Below, in pieces: positions 47,684-60,052 of a stretch of DNA of 64,000 bases. The notes below the pieces were generated by a model, which saw only the letters and a program-made list of their open reading frames with translations, did no database searches and was not told the origin of the DNA. Source of the DNA: Batrachochytrium dendrobatidis JAM81 (lineage: Eukaryota; Chytridiomycota; Chytridiomycetes; Rhizophydiales); the NCBI RefSeq assembly GCF_000203795.2, contig NW_006281110.1, positions 149,854 to 213,853 on the forward strand, read 5' to 3'. The position numbers were made by a program, and so were the translations under genes. How positions within the stretch are numbered: the first letter of the stretch is position 1; each line of letters opens with the position of its first letter.

Positions 47684-50600
47684 ATGACCACGAGAAAAAA
47701 GCTACCTGCTATTGAGTCTCTCAAAACGAGTCCATATAATAACACTGCTTTGTGGGATGCTCTGGCTGAGGACACTCGCTGTCTCACACTTGATCATCAC
47801 GGACCATCCCATCACTTGTATTCCTCACCCAAATTAGTAGATGTGTACTGTCCATCTGAGCAAGATCGTAGCATCACTGTGACACAACAGTCATCACTTA
47901 CTTGCGATATACAAAGTACTCTTCTACCCTCCAAAAAAATAGATACAAAGGCCAGATCTCACTCAGTGTCTCACAAATTTGGTGTCTTTAAAACAGTCCC
48001 ATCTCAATTCGAGGCGGCAGTCACTGAAAGTATTCCTACAAGTATTCACAACTGCAGGTATATTGAACAGCATGCTCCATCCCAGAATTCTAAACTGCCT
48101 CTTTCATTCGGCTCAAGACAGATGTCAAATGCATTGGTAATACCATTCAAGCCACTCGGACATGGCGACAGTCAATTTACTGTGCAATCTTGGGAGACAT
48201 CTGCATGCACAAATAAGCACACCACAATCACCACTGTTACCACTACCCAGGATATAGCATTTCAGTCTAATACTGCCGAGGCAAGGAAAATGCTTGCATC
48301 AGAAGGTCACTTGGATCCATCTTTCACTGCCAGGGAGAATGATTCACTTGGTAAAAATTATTTTGTTACTCCCATTGGCCAAGCCACATATGGTGGTGGT
48401 GGATATGTCTCTCCGCAGCTGATGGCAGGAAAAACAGTCCATCCCTTTCACATGCCAGCAAACTCAAACCACTTGAAAGTACATGCAAGAGACAGATCTG
48501 AAGAAATCTGTAAAACTTTGCAAGTATTGGACATAGATCCAGTGTCTGACACTCGTAATATTGCAACAGTAGAGTGTCTCCAGAGTCTCAACGATAAGCA
48601 TACCAGCTCTCAAAAAGACAAAACGCTGACTCAGCCCAGCAAATATTCTCAACAAGCGCCGACTCCCGCTATGCAGCTGGATCCTTGCATGTCTCATAGT
48701 CGTCAGGCCCCGCACAGAGAATTTCATCTGCAATCTGATTGTCAAGAATACAATCATCTCCCAGATGGCTCGTTCAACTCAAACCCAACACCGTATCACG
48801 AATCACTTTCCTCGCTGTTTATACCCCTTGTGACAAACTCTGCTCCTTTCCATACGCAATCCCTCCCTATGATGACGACAGTCATTCAAACACCATCACA
48901 CCACTCTTCTAATACACTCCCAACTCCTGTCCAAGCCTTTGTTGCGACGGTCACTGATCCCATTGCTGCCTACGCGACTACAGTATCCCCAGCTGTTGCC
49001 CAACCCTCCACTGGCCCAATCGTGACGTCTGATCTACCTCATGTCGAGAATGGCTACAGTACAGTAAAATATGCTTTGCACTCACATGACTATGCACCTA
49101 CTCGAAACCTACTTCTTGTTGGGTTTGGTATCGGTATTCCATTGCTAGAGCTGTTCCAAAAACTGCAGGTTCATGGAGATATTCGCCATGTGTTGCGTCC
49201 AGAAATGCATCCAACAATCACTCTAGTCATGTACAAATCTTTGAAAAATGCCATACGATTTTTTGATGTGGTTTTAAGCAATGATATTCTGTCACTCGAC
49301 AATGTACAGTTTGTCAATGCTGGCCAAATTGCACAACTTTTGGCTCCCTCGGCACATCCCGAAGTGTGGCCCATGCTTCTCAATCAAGGCCGCCTTCATA
49401 TTAGTGGAATGGCTACCGCATGGTATGATTTACCTACCCTTCGTGTAAGTTGTGAAAATCGATTGATTTATAATACAAAGTGCATCCCATGGCTGATCCA
49501 ATAGCTACTGTATATCTTGAACCAATCTCATTGTTGACTAATCGCTGAATATTGCTTTTTGTCTGGTATTCTTACCATTCGTTTGAAATTTTGAAAAAAC
49601 ACCGTCTAGTCCTTTTTTGCTGCTTTTGGACCTGTCCTATACATTACTGAGCAGCCATTCCACAAAAATAATCCATCCTTCAGCTGCTTTGTCGAGTTTG
49701 ACAATGTCGATGATGCTGCAACAGCTGTTCGTAATCTTGGTTGCACTAATTTGCATGTAAGTTACTCAACAGTTCTTGACACTATCAGTTTGAATCAAGT
49801 CATGCATGCGCTCATCTAAATACATGGTTTAATTAAACTACTTGAACGGCAATGCTGAACAGGGATCAGATATTGTTGCTAAATTTACACGTTCTTTTGA
49901 AGAGGAAAAGCACCTGGCAAAATGGTGCATGCCAATATCGACAACCGTCAATAGTGCTTTGTATCCATCTCCACTGAATCTATCCTCTGGTTTCCAAGTA
50001 TCTAACCATACAACCGCCCCTCAAAACAGTTGCTTTGATTATTCGGAAACTGAAATAGTAGGAAAGACAAAAAATACAGTGAGATTTGAGCATGGTCAAG
50101 ATGTTCAAATTTTACCTCAAGCCAGTAAAATAAGCGAAGCCTCTAAATCTACCAGATATGGATCAAATCAGTCTGTTCCATCATTGGACTATGATCGCAC
50201 CTTTTCTAGCCCTATTCGATTCTCACCAACTTTTGATGGTACTACTATGGAATTCAAAATCGACAGTCGTGAAGGCTCGCCTACTTTTACCAAAGTGCAC
50301 GAATCACATGTTAAAACAAACATTCCAATATCAACAAGTGAGACAAAAACCAAAAGCAAGGGCATTATGATATTCTCGAGCCAAAAAGCATCCAATAGTG
50401 AAAAAACACTTGATGATTTAAAGGAGCTTTCGTGTGCAATACTACAACGAATTCCATCAGAATGTATCTCGAGTCTTTTTGTTCAAAATATTGGTAAGCG
50501 GGTTTTATTATTTAAATTGGTTCAAAAGCGTTGTATTAATAGTAAGTTTGATTCAACACGGTAGCAATTGGAAAAGAAACTCGACGCACAATCATGGTCA

Positions 50601-51460
50601 AAAATATCCCAAACAAATTTACTCAAGAAATGTTTATTGATTTGTTAAATGAGTCGCACCTGGTAAGAATGATATATGATGTTTGTGTATATTGACTTGT
50701 GATTGATGCACATTTAGACAATGATCTTCAAACACCAGTAAAACTTGCTGAAAAATAGAGATTTACATTTTTACGCATTGTAAACGACTAGGGGTGTTTT
50801 GATTTTGTATACCTTCGAATTGATTTCAAAAACAAGGTATCGTTACATACACTACATCTTTTATAAATTGAGCTGAGCAGTGTCGAAACTATTAAACGTA
50901 GTTTGATTGTTCAAAAAATCCCAACAAGTTGCTTATACATGTGACCCATTACTTTTTGAAATGTTATTTCAATATATTTAGTGTAATGTCGGATACGCGT
51001 TTGTAAACTTTATCAATGCAGATGCAGTAATTCGATTTGCAGATCGCTTTGTGGGTCGAATGTGGGGCAAGTTTAAAAGTGAAAAAATCTGTGGAATGGG
51101 ATTTGCAACCATTCAAGGAAAGCATGCACTTGTTGAAAAGTTTCGAAATTCAAGGTGATTATGTCAATTGTTTGCAAAGTCTTGCTGGAATGGAATCCAG
51201 GCTGTTCAAGACAGTTGACAAGAGTTTGCAAAAGTATATTATTAATATATTGTCTTTGGCACGTACTAACCAAATCACTAATGTGTTTTAGTGTGATGCT
51301 TGAAAAGGACGAATTCCGACCAAAGATATTCTATACTGATGGTCCCAAATGTGGCAAAGTAGCACCATTTCCAGGTCCAACAACAACAGGTTTTCGCCCC
51401 AAAGTTGATGTGCTGTTCAGTCGAGGTGGTGCATGGAAACAAAACAAAGGATCTTGCTGA
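47684..51460 (+). CDS. mei2: Mei2-like RNA-binding protein (three RRMs)
   Basis: Seven exons: 47684-49444, 49610-49756, 49863-50493, 50565-50662, 50792-50836, 50982-51154 and 51292-51460, 1007 residues. A long disordered N-terminus precedes RRM1 ('RNLLLVGFGIGIPLLELFQK', about residue 475). RRM2 carries 'SFFAAFGPVLYITEQPF' and 'SFSCFVEFDNVDDAATAVRN'. The C-terminal RRM3 is the Mei2 signature: 'RRTIMVKNIPNKFTQEMFID', then 'DFVYLRIDFKNKCNVGYAFV', 'KICGMGFATIQGKHALVEKF' and 'FRPKIFYTDGP'. In fission yeast Mei2 switches cells from mitosis to meiosis by binding meiRNA and sequestering Mmi1; plants have similar AML proteins. Whether this homologue acts in meiosis is unknown. The N-terminal ATG is preferred at 47684. 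Confidence 0.9.
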
Positions 51461-51593
51461 GTCGTTTGGAACTAGTGTAAATGGTAGTTTATGATGTATA
51501 GGAGGTGAAGGTCAATATTTAAAACAGGTTTTGATTTTTACAAAGCATGTGAGTCAAATAGTATTGACATGGTATGGCTACTTTCTTTTATTT

Positions 51594-52897
51594 TTATTTT
51601 TTCTTGATGGAGTCTGAGGAATCTCCATATCGATCCTTGAGAGCAGCAAGTCGTCTATTGTATAAAGTATTTGATTACCAAAACAATTAAAATGACTTGA
51701 AAATTAAAACAGTACTGAATGTAGACTGAAAGATTAAACCTACTCTTGTGCACTTGACCTTGAGTCTTGATGTGGTGATTTTTCACGAGAGGAGCCAAAA
51801 GTATCGCTGTAATGGTCATCATGAGATCGACGAGGTGATCTTGAATGCGATCTATGTCTTGAACGATCATGGTCTCTTTTAGAATGAGAGTCGTCCCTGT
51901 CAAATCGATGTCGATCAATTGGCGACCTTGACCGACTACGTCTCCTACGATCAACAGGCGACCTAGCTCGACTATGTCTATAACGATCTTTACTAAACCG
52001 ACGGCTCGAGCTTGGTTCTCTTGACGATTCTCTACTCGATCAAATCAGATTAGTTTAAAACTATCCGTCAACCTCAAATGGTATGCTATACAGTACCTAG
52101 ATCGTCGTCGTGGAGGAGGAGAAACAGATCTTCTAGAGACAGTGCGATCATTGTCTCTGCTCATTCTCTCAACATCAGCAGGCGGTCCAGTTTTGGAGTT
52201 TTCCCGATCTTTTAGTTTCTGTTCAATCTCACGAGCTATAGGAATAGGAATTCTAGGTAGCATGGTTTCAAACCACTTTTGTTCCGTCAACAATGCTTTA
52301 CAAAACGTGCCTATCGTCCTATATGAAGCCAATTAGATTTAGTACGATGATGGGAAATGTATGCATTTGATATTTTAATTTGCACTTGCATGGTTTTTGG
52401 GTGTGGACCACCACGAACAGGAAGTTCTTCAGTATCATCCAAGTAAGGTTCAAACCAGTCCCAGATCTGTGATGGTTGACCTGCGTATCTTAAATACAGA
52501 AACCCTAGTGCACGAATATGGGGTGAGTCAGGATGGTCCAGCAATCCTTCCAACTGCTTCTCTGTTAGTTTTAAAGTAAATAGCTTGTAGAGTAGACAAA
52601 ATGCCGAGGTTGCATTGGTTCCTTTGAAAAATGGTTCGAGTGATGATACTATCAATAACAAGTGTAAGGATTAGGGTGGGTTGATGCTGTCAAGACTATT
52701 TGTACCAGAGCAATGAATCCAAAACACTTGACAGGAGAAATCAAGTTACCATTATAGTAAATCTCATCAATGACTTCATGGTAGGTTTTCTTTTCATAAA
52801 GAGACTTGAAATAGCGAGAAGACATGATATTCAGGTACAGGATATTGTGTATGTTCATGGTCTCCTTGTTGCCCCATATCTCAATCCTCTTGCTCAT
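51594..52897 (-). CDS. PRPF38B: Pre-mRNA splicing factor 38B (PRP38 domain + RS tail)
   Basis: Minus-strand gene from the ATG at 52897. The PRP38 domain is complete: 'NILYLNIMSSRYFKSLYEKK', 'TYHEVIDEIYYN', 'LEPFFKGTNATSAFCLLYKL', 'DSPHIRALGFLYLRYAGQPS', 'DWFEPYLDDTEE' and 'WFETMLPRIPIPI'. It is followed by a long Arg/Ser/Asp tail (RSRHRSHSRSPRRSHDD type), which marks the PRP38B branch rather than PRP38A. The protein works in activation of the spliceosomal B complex. The intron at 52319-52389 begins GCAAGT; using it restores 'KTMTIGTFCKALL', matching the family's MTIGEMLRSFL, whereas the overlapping GTGCAA site gives a frameshift. Convergent with the Mei2-like gene. Confidence 0.92.
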
Positions 52898-52961
52898 GGT
52901 GTTGATTTGACGAGAATCAATTTAGTTTGAGAAAAAGAAATCTAAACCTGAACTAGTCTTG

Positions 52962-53156
52962 TATATTCACGTAAAATGGAACACTAAGGGTGTCTAAACA
53001 GTCAATTCCCACCAGATTTACTAGACATGATTGTTTTGTAAACTCTTGCAATGAAAAAGGTTGATTCAAGTTTATCTTTAATGGAAAATAAGGAATAGTT
53101 GATTATTTTTATTTCAGCCAAATATTCATTATTTTCCATTTTACACAAATACGACT
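52962..53156. mobile_element. MITE-like element with inverted terminal repeats
   Basis: About 195 bp. The left end 'gtatattcacgtaaaatgga' and the right end (reverse complement 'gtatttgtgtaaaatggaaa') form imperfect inverted repeats. The right half is homologous to 46812-46899 in opposite orientation. No coding capacity. No clear target-site duplication. It fills the promoter region between PRP38B (-) and WBP4 (+). Confidence 0.65.
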
Positions 53157-53187
53157 GGAAATAGCTTGAATTCCCTGCAGTTTGGTC

Positions 53188-54162
53188 ATGTCTGCTCCAT
53201 GGGAAGCTGGTCGCTCATACTTTTGTGACTATTGCAGAGCATACATCAAGGATAATCAAGCTGTATGTACACACTATTTTGTCGATATACTAAAGTTTGA
53301 TTCACCACTCATTTGACTCTTGTTCAACCATGACTATTTTATAATATAGAGCCGAAAGGCACATGAGACAGGTTGGAGACACAAAAACAATGTTACTCGG
53401 CATTTGAGAGAGGTTCATAAGAAGCAGGACTTTAAAGCCAGAGATGATGCCAAGAACAAGCGAATGCTGGAGCAAGTAGAGCGGGTATGACTTTCAATTC
53501 CTTGATCTCAGGATCATACATGAATTTGGTATTGACTAGTCTATGTTATCTAATAGTCTGCACTCAAGCAATACGGAAGAGATTTAAAGTATGGACAGCA
53601 TAAGCAAGATTCAGCTGCTAATGTAGAAATAGGTTCATCAATGCATAGTAGTGTCTATCCATCAGATCGAATACCAGCCGTTGAATCTCAAGATCCACAA
53701 CAACCTGCCAAGTCGGATTCTGAACCTGAACACGAAGAAAAAGAAAGCGACGAGGTTGAAGAAACTGTTGATGAATGTACAGAACATGCTGATCATGGAC
53801 CCTATGGAGCGTGGGTAGCGGTAGAACCTACAGTGACTCCACACATACCTGATGCTGATCCAAGTTCAATCCACAACAAACGCCGTCCATCTTCCAACAA
53901 TCCGAAAGGAGATTCCAATACTGAATCGTATGGATCTATCAATCCAGTTGATTTTGACGATGACAATGATGAATTGGATACAAAGGGATTTAAATTTGTA
54001 GAAAAAAAGGCAGTATTGAAGGACTGGGATAATGGAGTGTTACCTGCTAAACTGGGTGATCCTATTAATCAGAATGCCGACGATGCTTCTCTGACAGGCT
54101 CATTGTTCAAAAAGCGTAAAATCGCTGGCGCTGGTCGTCGCAATCTTCGATCAAAGGAATAA
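53188..54162 (+). CDS. WBP4: WBP4/FBP21-like spliceosomal zinc-finger protein
   Basis: Three exons: 53188-53262, 53350-53484 and 53557-54162, 271 residues. The N-terminus is a matrin/U1C-type C2H2 finger (SYFCDYCRAYIKDN, then HETGWRHKNNVTRHL), as in WBP4. The C-terminus 'LFKKRKIAGAGRRNLRSKE' matches the WBP4 end (VFKKRR...SRNLRQRG). An acidic middle carries 'GPYGAWVAVEP', like WBP4's PYG-W segment. The WW domains present in animal WBP4 are not visible, so this is a reduced form. Animal WBP4 belongs to the pre-catalytic spliceosome. Confidence 0.8.
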
Positions 54163-54313
54163 ATCTTGAGTGGTTGAATGCAAGTTTATTTTGAACAGTT
54201 CAAGTGTTGTAAAACATGCGTAGTTTGTAATGAATATTCACCAAGATCTGGTGGTAATGGATTGTGGCAGGTCAAATGTCTTGCTTGTAATACTCAGATT
54301 TCACCCTGATTCA

Positions 54314-55066
54314 ATGAAACACATCAAGGCTGTAGAGGCTGTCAATGGACTTGTTAAACTTATGCGTGTAGATGGTTTCACTGCATCAACTCTCAAGCAT
54401 GTATGCCAACTTTATGATTTCAACTCGAACGAATATTCATAAAACTAAACATGCTCAACTGTAGCTCAATGTGGTCAAGGTGAATGCCGATAGTGTTGTC
54501 TGTGAGGTATGTTGCATAACCTATTACTATATCAAGCAAGTGAATTGCAATGGATGGTCACCATGAGTGATACTAATCCAAAGTTTACCAGATGCCCGTT
54601 GCAAAAGCTCATCTCAATGTGATGGACGGATTGCATGGCGGAGTGACAGCGACCATTGTTGATGTGATGGGTATGTACTAGATCTTGAGTTGGTAAGAGT
54701 TGAATCCAGCCATACATGCATGACTGACTCATTGCAATCGCAACAGGTTCTCTGGCAATCGCTGCCAAAACTGGCACTGTCTACACTGGTGTTTCTACTG
54801 ACATAACTGTTCAATATCTTTCGGGTGGAAAATTGAATGATATGCTCCGTATTGAAGCGGATTGTCCCAAGGCTGGAAAATCTCTAGCTTTTAGCCATGT
54901 AAGAATATTCAACGGAGAAAAGATCTTGGCAACTGGAAGGTAGTGTACCAACTATGTATTAAGTATCTGCTTTAGACTTTTATTGCATGCTAATTTTACA
55001 AGTCTCGATAGTCATACAAAATATGTCAAGCAGGGACCAAAGTTGTGTTTTCCTGCAAAAGAATAA
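54314..55066 (+). CDS. THEM2/ACOT13-type acyl-CoA thioesterase (hotdog fold)
   Basis: Five exons chained in frame from the ATG at 54314 (MKHIKAVEAVNGLVKLM) to the TAA at 55064-55066. An in-frame ATG at 54230 is possible but would add an unrelated leader. The hotdog signature is 'AHLNVMDGLHGGVTATIVDV', with the Asn and Asp positions used for catalysis in human THEM2, followed by 'TGVSTDITVQYLSGGKLND' and 'AGKSLAFSHVRIFNGEKILA'. It hydrolyses medium- to long-chain acyl-CoA, probably in mitochondria or cytosol. Its stop lies 47 bp from that of the convergent SSF1 gene. Confidence 0.85.
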
Positions 55067-55113
55067 AGTGTTTTTTGGATGATAAAATTGGAGATACTTG
55101 GTAAAAATGATGT

Positions 55114-56701
55114 TTATTCTTCCTCGTCGCTATCCATGTCATGCTCAAATTCATCTTCCTCGTCGTCCGCATCATCCATATGAACATCGTCTTGATCTTC
55201 CATATCATCGTCTTGATCCTCCATGTCATCGTCTTGATCAGTATCTTGATCGTTACTCTCACCATTTCCAGCACTTTTCATTGCCTTTTTGGCAGTCTGT
55301 TTTGCCTGTACGTTCTTTGCCTGTTGTGCACGACGCTGTTCCTTTTCTTTATTTCGGATTTCCATCGCTTCTTCCAATTTTTTGATTTCTTCAGACGTCT
55401 TTTTAACTATAATTGTCAAAACCAGTGTTATAGTTAACCTCAAATACCAGAGTTAAAAATGCAAATCTAATACATCCATGCAATCTACATACCAAAAGAA
55501 TGGTGGATGATTTCTCCCGCACATAGACCTCCTTGGATTTTCACTAATTCAAGCTCCATACGTGGACCCAGTTCAATCAATTTAATAGCACGCTGACTTG
55601 TTTTGATGCTATCTTTGGGTTGGTAATTGTCCGGTAGCGTTACGGTAGATTCAGTAGCATCCTCAACATCACTCTCCGTGGAAAACGCACCTCTGCAATA
55701 TAAACAAGGCACATGTAAAGATGGCTCGATTAGCAACAAAGAAATTAAACCAAAATTCAAATTGCACATTCAACTCACCGTATCACATAATCGCTAATAT
55801 CTTTATATCCTTTTAAATCTGGAACATTGGTATGAATAAGTGTCTTGACACTTTTGCTGATGCCAGTTGTTTTGACTATAATTTTGTAATGTCTAAACTC
55901 GACTCTTCCCGTTTCTGAATTTAAATTGAAAATTACGACTCGTCGAGCATCGGATATTTTCATCTAATGGCATTTAAAAAAACAAAACATTGAGTACACT
56001 TTAAGAGTCGGGTTATATGCACACCGTATCGGATAAATACCTGCTGAACTCGAATCGCCGGAAACATGTTTTGAACCATGGTGGAAATGAGTTTAATGTG
56101 TTTAGCATCTCCAGCAAAATTATTCAATACAACTAATGGAGATTTTGAAAACTCGACTCCAAAGGATTTTGACGAGGGTTGAGAGGAAACTACATCTTTG
56201 CTAAGCGAGTAGCTTGAAATATGGAATGACAAGGTAGGTCCACGAGGAATTCTACCTATTCGGAGGTTAGGTTCACCCGTCTTGCTTCGAGAAAAAATCA
56301 ACATATGAGTGACGGACAGTTGACTTGCTACATGAACAAAATCTTTGATCCTGTTTCCTCGACTTTCCTATAACAAGCCATTGAATTGGGTTAAACGTGT
56401 GATTGAGAATACATGAAGCATTTATAAACGATGCATACTTTGAGTCGAGTTGCAGTATTAGGTTCCATAGTACGACGAACATCTCGCACAAGCCTGCCTA
56501 GCGACTGTCCAACCTCACCAGACTTGATAACAAATGACTTTGGAGTATTTGTGATATCCTGAATAGGCACATGAGTTCTCTTCTTCTTCTATATATTTTA
56601 AAGCAAACGAATGCAATCATGTAAGCATCTCAAATTAAACCACACAATAGAATACGATCATTTCTTTATACAAATCAATCACTTGCTCTTCTTGCACCCA
56701 T
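55114..56701 (-). CDS. SSF1: Ribosome biogenesis factor SSF1 / Peter Pan (Brix domain)
   Basis: Minus-strand gene from the ATG at 56701. Exon 1 is only 15 nt (MGARR) and is followed by an intron 56589-56686 that begins GCAAGT; joining gives 'MGARRKKKRTHVPIQDI', like the basic start of other SSF1 proteins. The Brix domain follows: 'TPKSFVIKSGEVGQSLGRLV', 'DVRRTMEPNTATRLK', 'NLRIGRIPRGPTLSFHISSY', 'LVVLNNFAGDAKHIKLISTM', 'QNMFPAIRVQQ', 'RVEFRHYKI' and 'LIELGPRMELELVKIQGGL'. The C-terminus is acidic (Asp/Glu-rich to MDSDEEE). SSF1 is needed for 27S rRNA processing in 60S assembly in the nucleolus. Confidence 0.92.
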
Positions 56702-57229
56702 TGCAATTGTACTTTTAATGCAAAATCGGATTTAGATTGGGTTGAAAAGAAAAACTTTTTTGGTATAATTTTAGTGACCCAAATTCAAAAATCAGGTGAT
56801 GTCATCAAGTTGAGATATCCATAAATGCAATTCTATAAAATCCATTTAAAAACCTGCAAGTTAACTATTCATTCATGTATGTGTAGTGGTGAGAACGCTG
56901 TGTGTGTTGAATCGTTGGCTCGTGTCATGTCAATGGACACCCAATAGTAGCAACTTGAATGATGGATTTCACAAGATAATGAAAAATGTTTTTTTACATG
57001 AAACTAGACACCATGGTTTGGCAGTATTGTAATCTGAGACTGAACTTCAACCTGTCATGACACCCAAAAAAGCAACACACTCAAAGAATCAACTAACTTG
57101 CGATCTTTAGGAGCATCACTGGAAATTGACAAAACCGACCATCAGACTGTAAAAATATATTTATTTCATTTCTACTGGGATTAAAAGATTCTAGTTTTGA
57201 CATTCTAAAATTTAAAACTAACAGATATA
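56702..57229. other. Intergenic
   Basis: No gene seen. SSF1 upstream region and 3' region of the membrane-protein gene. Confidence 0.5.
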
Positions 57230-58195
57230 TTATACAGCCAATCCAGATTCGGGGTTGGATTTGGACGTATTGGGACTGGGCGTAGATGGAATGCAAGCCC
57301 ATGTAGCAGCTATAAGACAGTAATATGTTTGCGACACTTGGTATACACGAAAATGACTATTAATGACTTGGGAAAAAGATAGAATACCAGTAATCAGATA
57401 GCATAAAATTGCAAGAGAAATTTTGAGACTAATTCGAAGCGTAGTGCTTTCCAGTCGTTTTAATTGATATTGAGTTCCACCAACTGTTGATAATTTTACG
57501 ATATGCTATTGGTTTGAAAAATATACGCGTAAATCAATAAACTTGTGTTTTAATAGTACATCTGTTTATACAACATTACCTTGCGAATTGGAATGAGAAA
57601 AGAAAGGAGCATAATGCAATCTACAATATTGAATAGTGTAAGTCAGTGAGTTGGATACAACCCAAATAATCCATTAAGCAACTCGTATAAAAGTACAAGT
57701 GTTGTAAAACTTACAAATGCATACTAAACCTATTCCGCTTATGGAGCCTAGAATAAGTGGAAATGAGGCTGCACATGTCCCATCTGCATTTATCCAAGTG
57801 ACAGTCCAAAAAGTAGAACTGGATCCCAAAACTGTAAGTCCTACAGCCAAAAAATACAAAGTGTATCGAATAACCAATCCTGTCGTTGTCATGGCAATGA
57901 GGACAGTACTACGTGTGATAATCAGTCCAATGGAAAGTACTTGAAATATTGCGTATATTATCGTTATCACAACCGCGTAGGCATGGCAGTCGATATGGAT
58001 GGCTGAGAACGTAATAGCCATAAATAGAGTATACGCCAAGTTCATGACAGATGCCAAGAGCTGTAGTCCGTTAATGATGGACATGTTACCATATAACGTG
58101 GCGATATTGTCCAGAGTGTTTTGGAATGTCAGCCCAATAAATATGCCAATCCCAAAATCCTCAATCCTGATAGAGTTTAGGGTATTATAACTCAT
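57230..58195 (-). CDS. Multi-pass membrane protein, unknown function
   Basis: Four exons on the minus strand from the ATG at 58195. The first and longest exon encodes several hydrophobic helices (for example 'LLASVMNLAYTLFMAITFSA', 'AVVITIIYAIFQVLSIGLII', 'LYFLAVGLTVLGSSSTFWTV', 'FPLILGSISGIGLVC'). Exons 2 and 3 add another helix and 'LKISLAILCYLITG'. The tail (PSTPSPNTSKSNPES) is polar. Six or seven transmembrane segments are likely. There is no motif I recognise; a chytrid-specific 7TM-type protein is possible, but no receptor signature is visible. Confidence 0.6.
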
Positions 58196-58573
58196 AGATG
58201 CTGTAGCTTGACAAGTTGAATGTAGTGTGATTGATAAGGTATTTATATTAAAATATTGATTACATAAAGCTTGAATCCTGGCACACTTGGTAGATGATTA
58301 CGTGTCAATCAACTCTATTGTTCCAGCTTACAGCTACTTGGTACTTTAAAGTATAGTGTTACCGGCTGTATGATCCGCATTTGAAAATACAAAAAGTATT
58401 AATGTTTAAATAAACCAATATTGGATTGTGTTTGCATCCACTTGTACACTTTTAGATTCTAGCATTGGATTTTGGAGAATAAATCAACTATTTAATGGCT
58501 GATATTATGTTTAAAAATAGACACTACAAGGTTTAAAGAATAAAACGAGTCCGTTTTTTGTTGCAGGGAAACC
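58196..58573. other. Divergent promoter region
   Basis: AT-rich 378 bp between two divergent genes; no distinct element. Confidence 0.5.
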
Positions 58574-59834
58574 ATGCAGAATACGCCTACGAATAGCCAA
58601 TCTACTCCACTCCCAACAATCCGTAAATGGAAAACACCCGAGCAAGTCTTATCAGATACTCATACTAGAGGGTTCGAGCCAGTTCAAGTATATGTAACAA
58701 CTATTGATGCTCGCAGTGTTGGGAAGCTTCTCAGACCTCTTGCAACCAGGTTTCCATTGGATTCATCATTGCACCATTTGAAACGAGTCCGAAAATTAGA
58801 CCTACCAGCAAAGGATACTGAAGCTGTGTCAATGGATGGGAAAGAACAACAGAAAATACAAGTCATTCTTGCACCAGTTGCCGAAGCTTGTATTGATTCA
58901 CTCGAATTGTTTTTAAAAGAGTTTGAAGTAGCGTTTGATCCGATTGAAGAGCAAATGGTATCAAAATGGCCTGCCTATACTCGAGCACAATTCGATGATT
59001 GGAAACAGTATTGGCCTATGAGTTTCCATATTAGCAGAACTGAAAAGTAATATTGTATTACCATGCAGGGGTGTGATTGTGTCATCATGAACTAATTTAT
59101 CAATAGTTTTGCTTCATCATTAGATTTGTATATGCAGCGTGCATCCATCCATATGGCTCATGCATTCCGACTTCTCGACACATGTTCAGATCCATCTGGT
59201 TCATCTGTGGATGCTAAATGTCATCAAGCAGCAGCAGTTATGGTTGATCCGAAAAAGAATGCTGTGATTGCTGTGGGTATAGATGGACGACATGACCGTC
59301 ATCCCCTTGCACACGCAACAATGGTATGCATTGAAGCTGTTGCTGTAGCCGAGCGTGCTCGTCGAGAAGCCTTGTCAGCTCGGTCTGTATCCACTTTGAA
59401 GTCGAATGAATTTGAATCCAATCGTGTCAAGGACCCACTGCAGCACACAGTCAAACGGAAATACGATTCGGTAGATGAAAATATGAAATCGAATGAAACC
59501 ACTGTTGGTAATGCAATGATGGATACAGACGGGACTGCGAGTGGACGTGCAGATTTGGAAGGATATCTTTGTTCTGGACTTGACATGTATTTAACACGAG
59601 AACCATGTGCAATGTATGTACTGCTTTTGAAGGTCTTGTACGCCATTCACTAATGTGACATTCTTGAAATACAGGTGTGCAATGGCATTGGTTCATTCAC
59701 GAATAGGACGGGTGTTTTATGGTGAGCGACGAGAATATGGTGCACTTGGATCAGCCTACAAACTTCACGTTCATCCATCCATCAATCACCACTATCAAGT
59801 ATTTCGAGATTTTGAGCCAGTCAAGGAAGAATAA
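58574..59834 (+). CDS. TAD3: tRNA adenosine deaminase subunit TAD3 (ADAT3)
   Basis: Three exons from the ATG at 58574; exon 1 ends 59046 and exon 2 starts 59107 after a 60-nt intron. The N-terminal part (VYVTTIDARSVGKLLRPLAT) matches the TAD3-specific domain. The deaminase fold has 'MQRASIHMAHAF', 'CHQAAAVMVDPKKNAVIAVG', the zinc motif 'HPLAHATMVCIEAV' and 'REPCAMCAMALVHSRIGRVF', ending 'GSAYKLHVHPSINHHYQVFR'. In the active site the catalytic HAE is HAT, as expected for the non-catalytic TAD3 partner (usually HAV). With TAD2 it converts A34 to inosine in tRNA anticodons. Confidence 0.93.
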
Positions 59835-60052
59835 AGCATTTTAATATTCAAATGAATCAATATATGAAATACAGTAATCTTGGTCCTTTGAAACTTTATT
59901 GATTTGCTTTCATGGGATTTATTTTCGATAGTAAAAAATTGAAAAAGGCGAGTACTTTAGGATAGTGGACCAAATGCAAGATCAGAGAAACAAGAATTGA
60001 AGTTCAGTTTGGATTCATGAATCAGTAGCAAGTAAAAGAAAGCTAAATGCCC

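Noticed and set aside
54230..54313. Upstream in-frame start for the thioesterase
   Set aside because: The extra leader has no resemblance to the family, and the ATG at 54314 fits the usual N-terminal length.
58668..58700. 'gagggttcgagccagttcaa' resembles a tRNA T-arm
   Set aside because: It lies inside the TAD3 coding exon and no acceptor, D or anticodon arms surround it.
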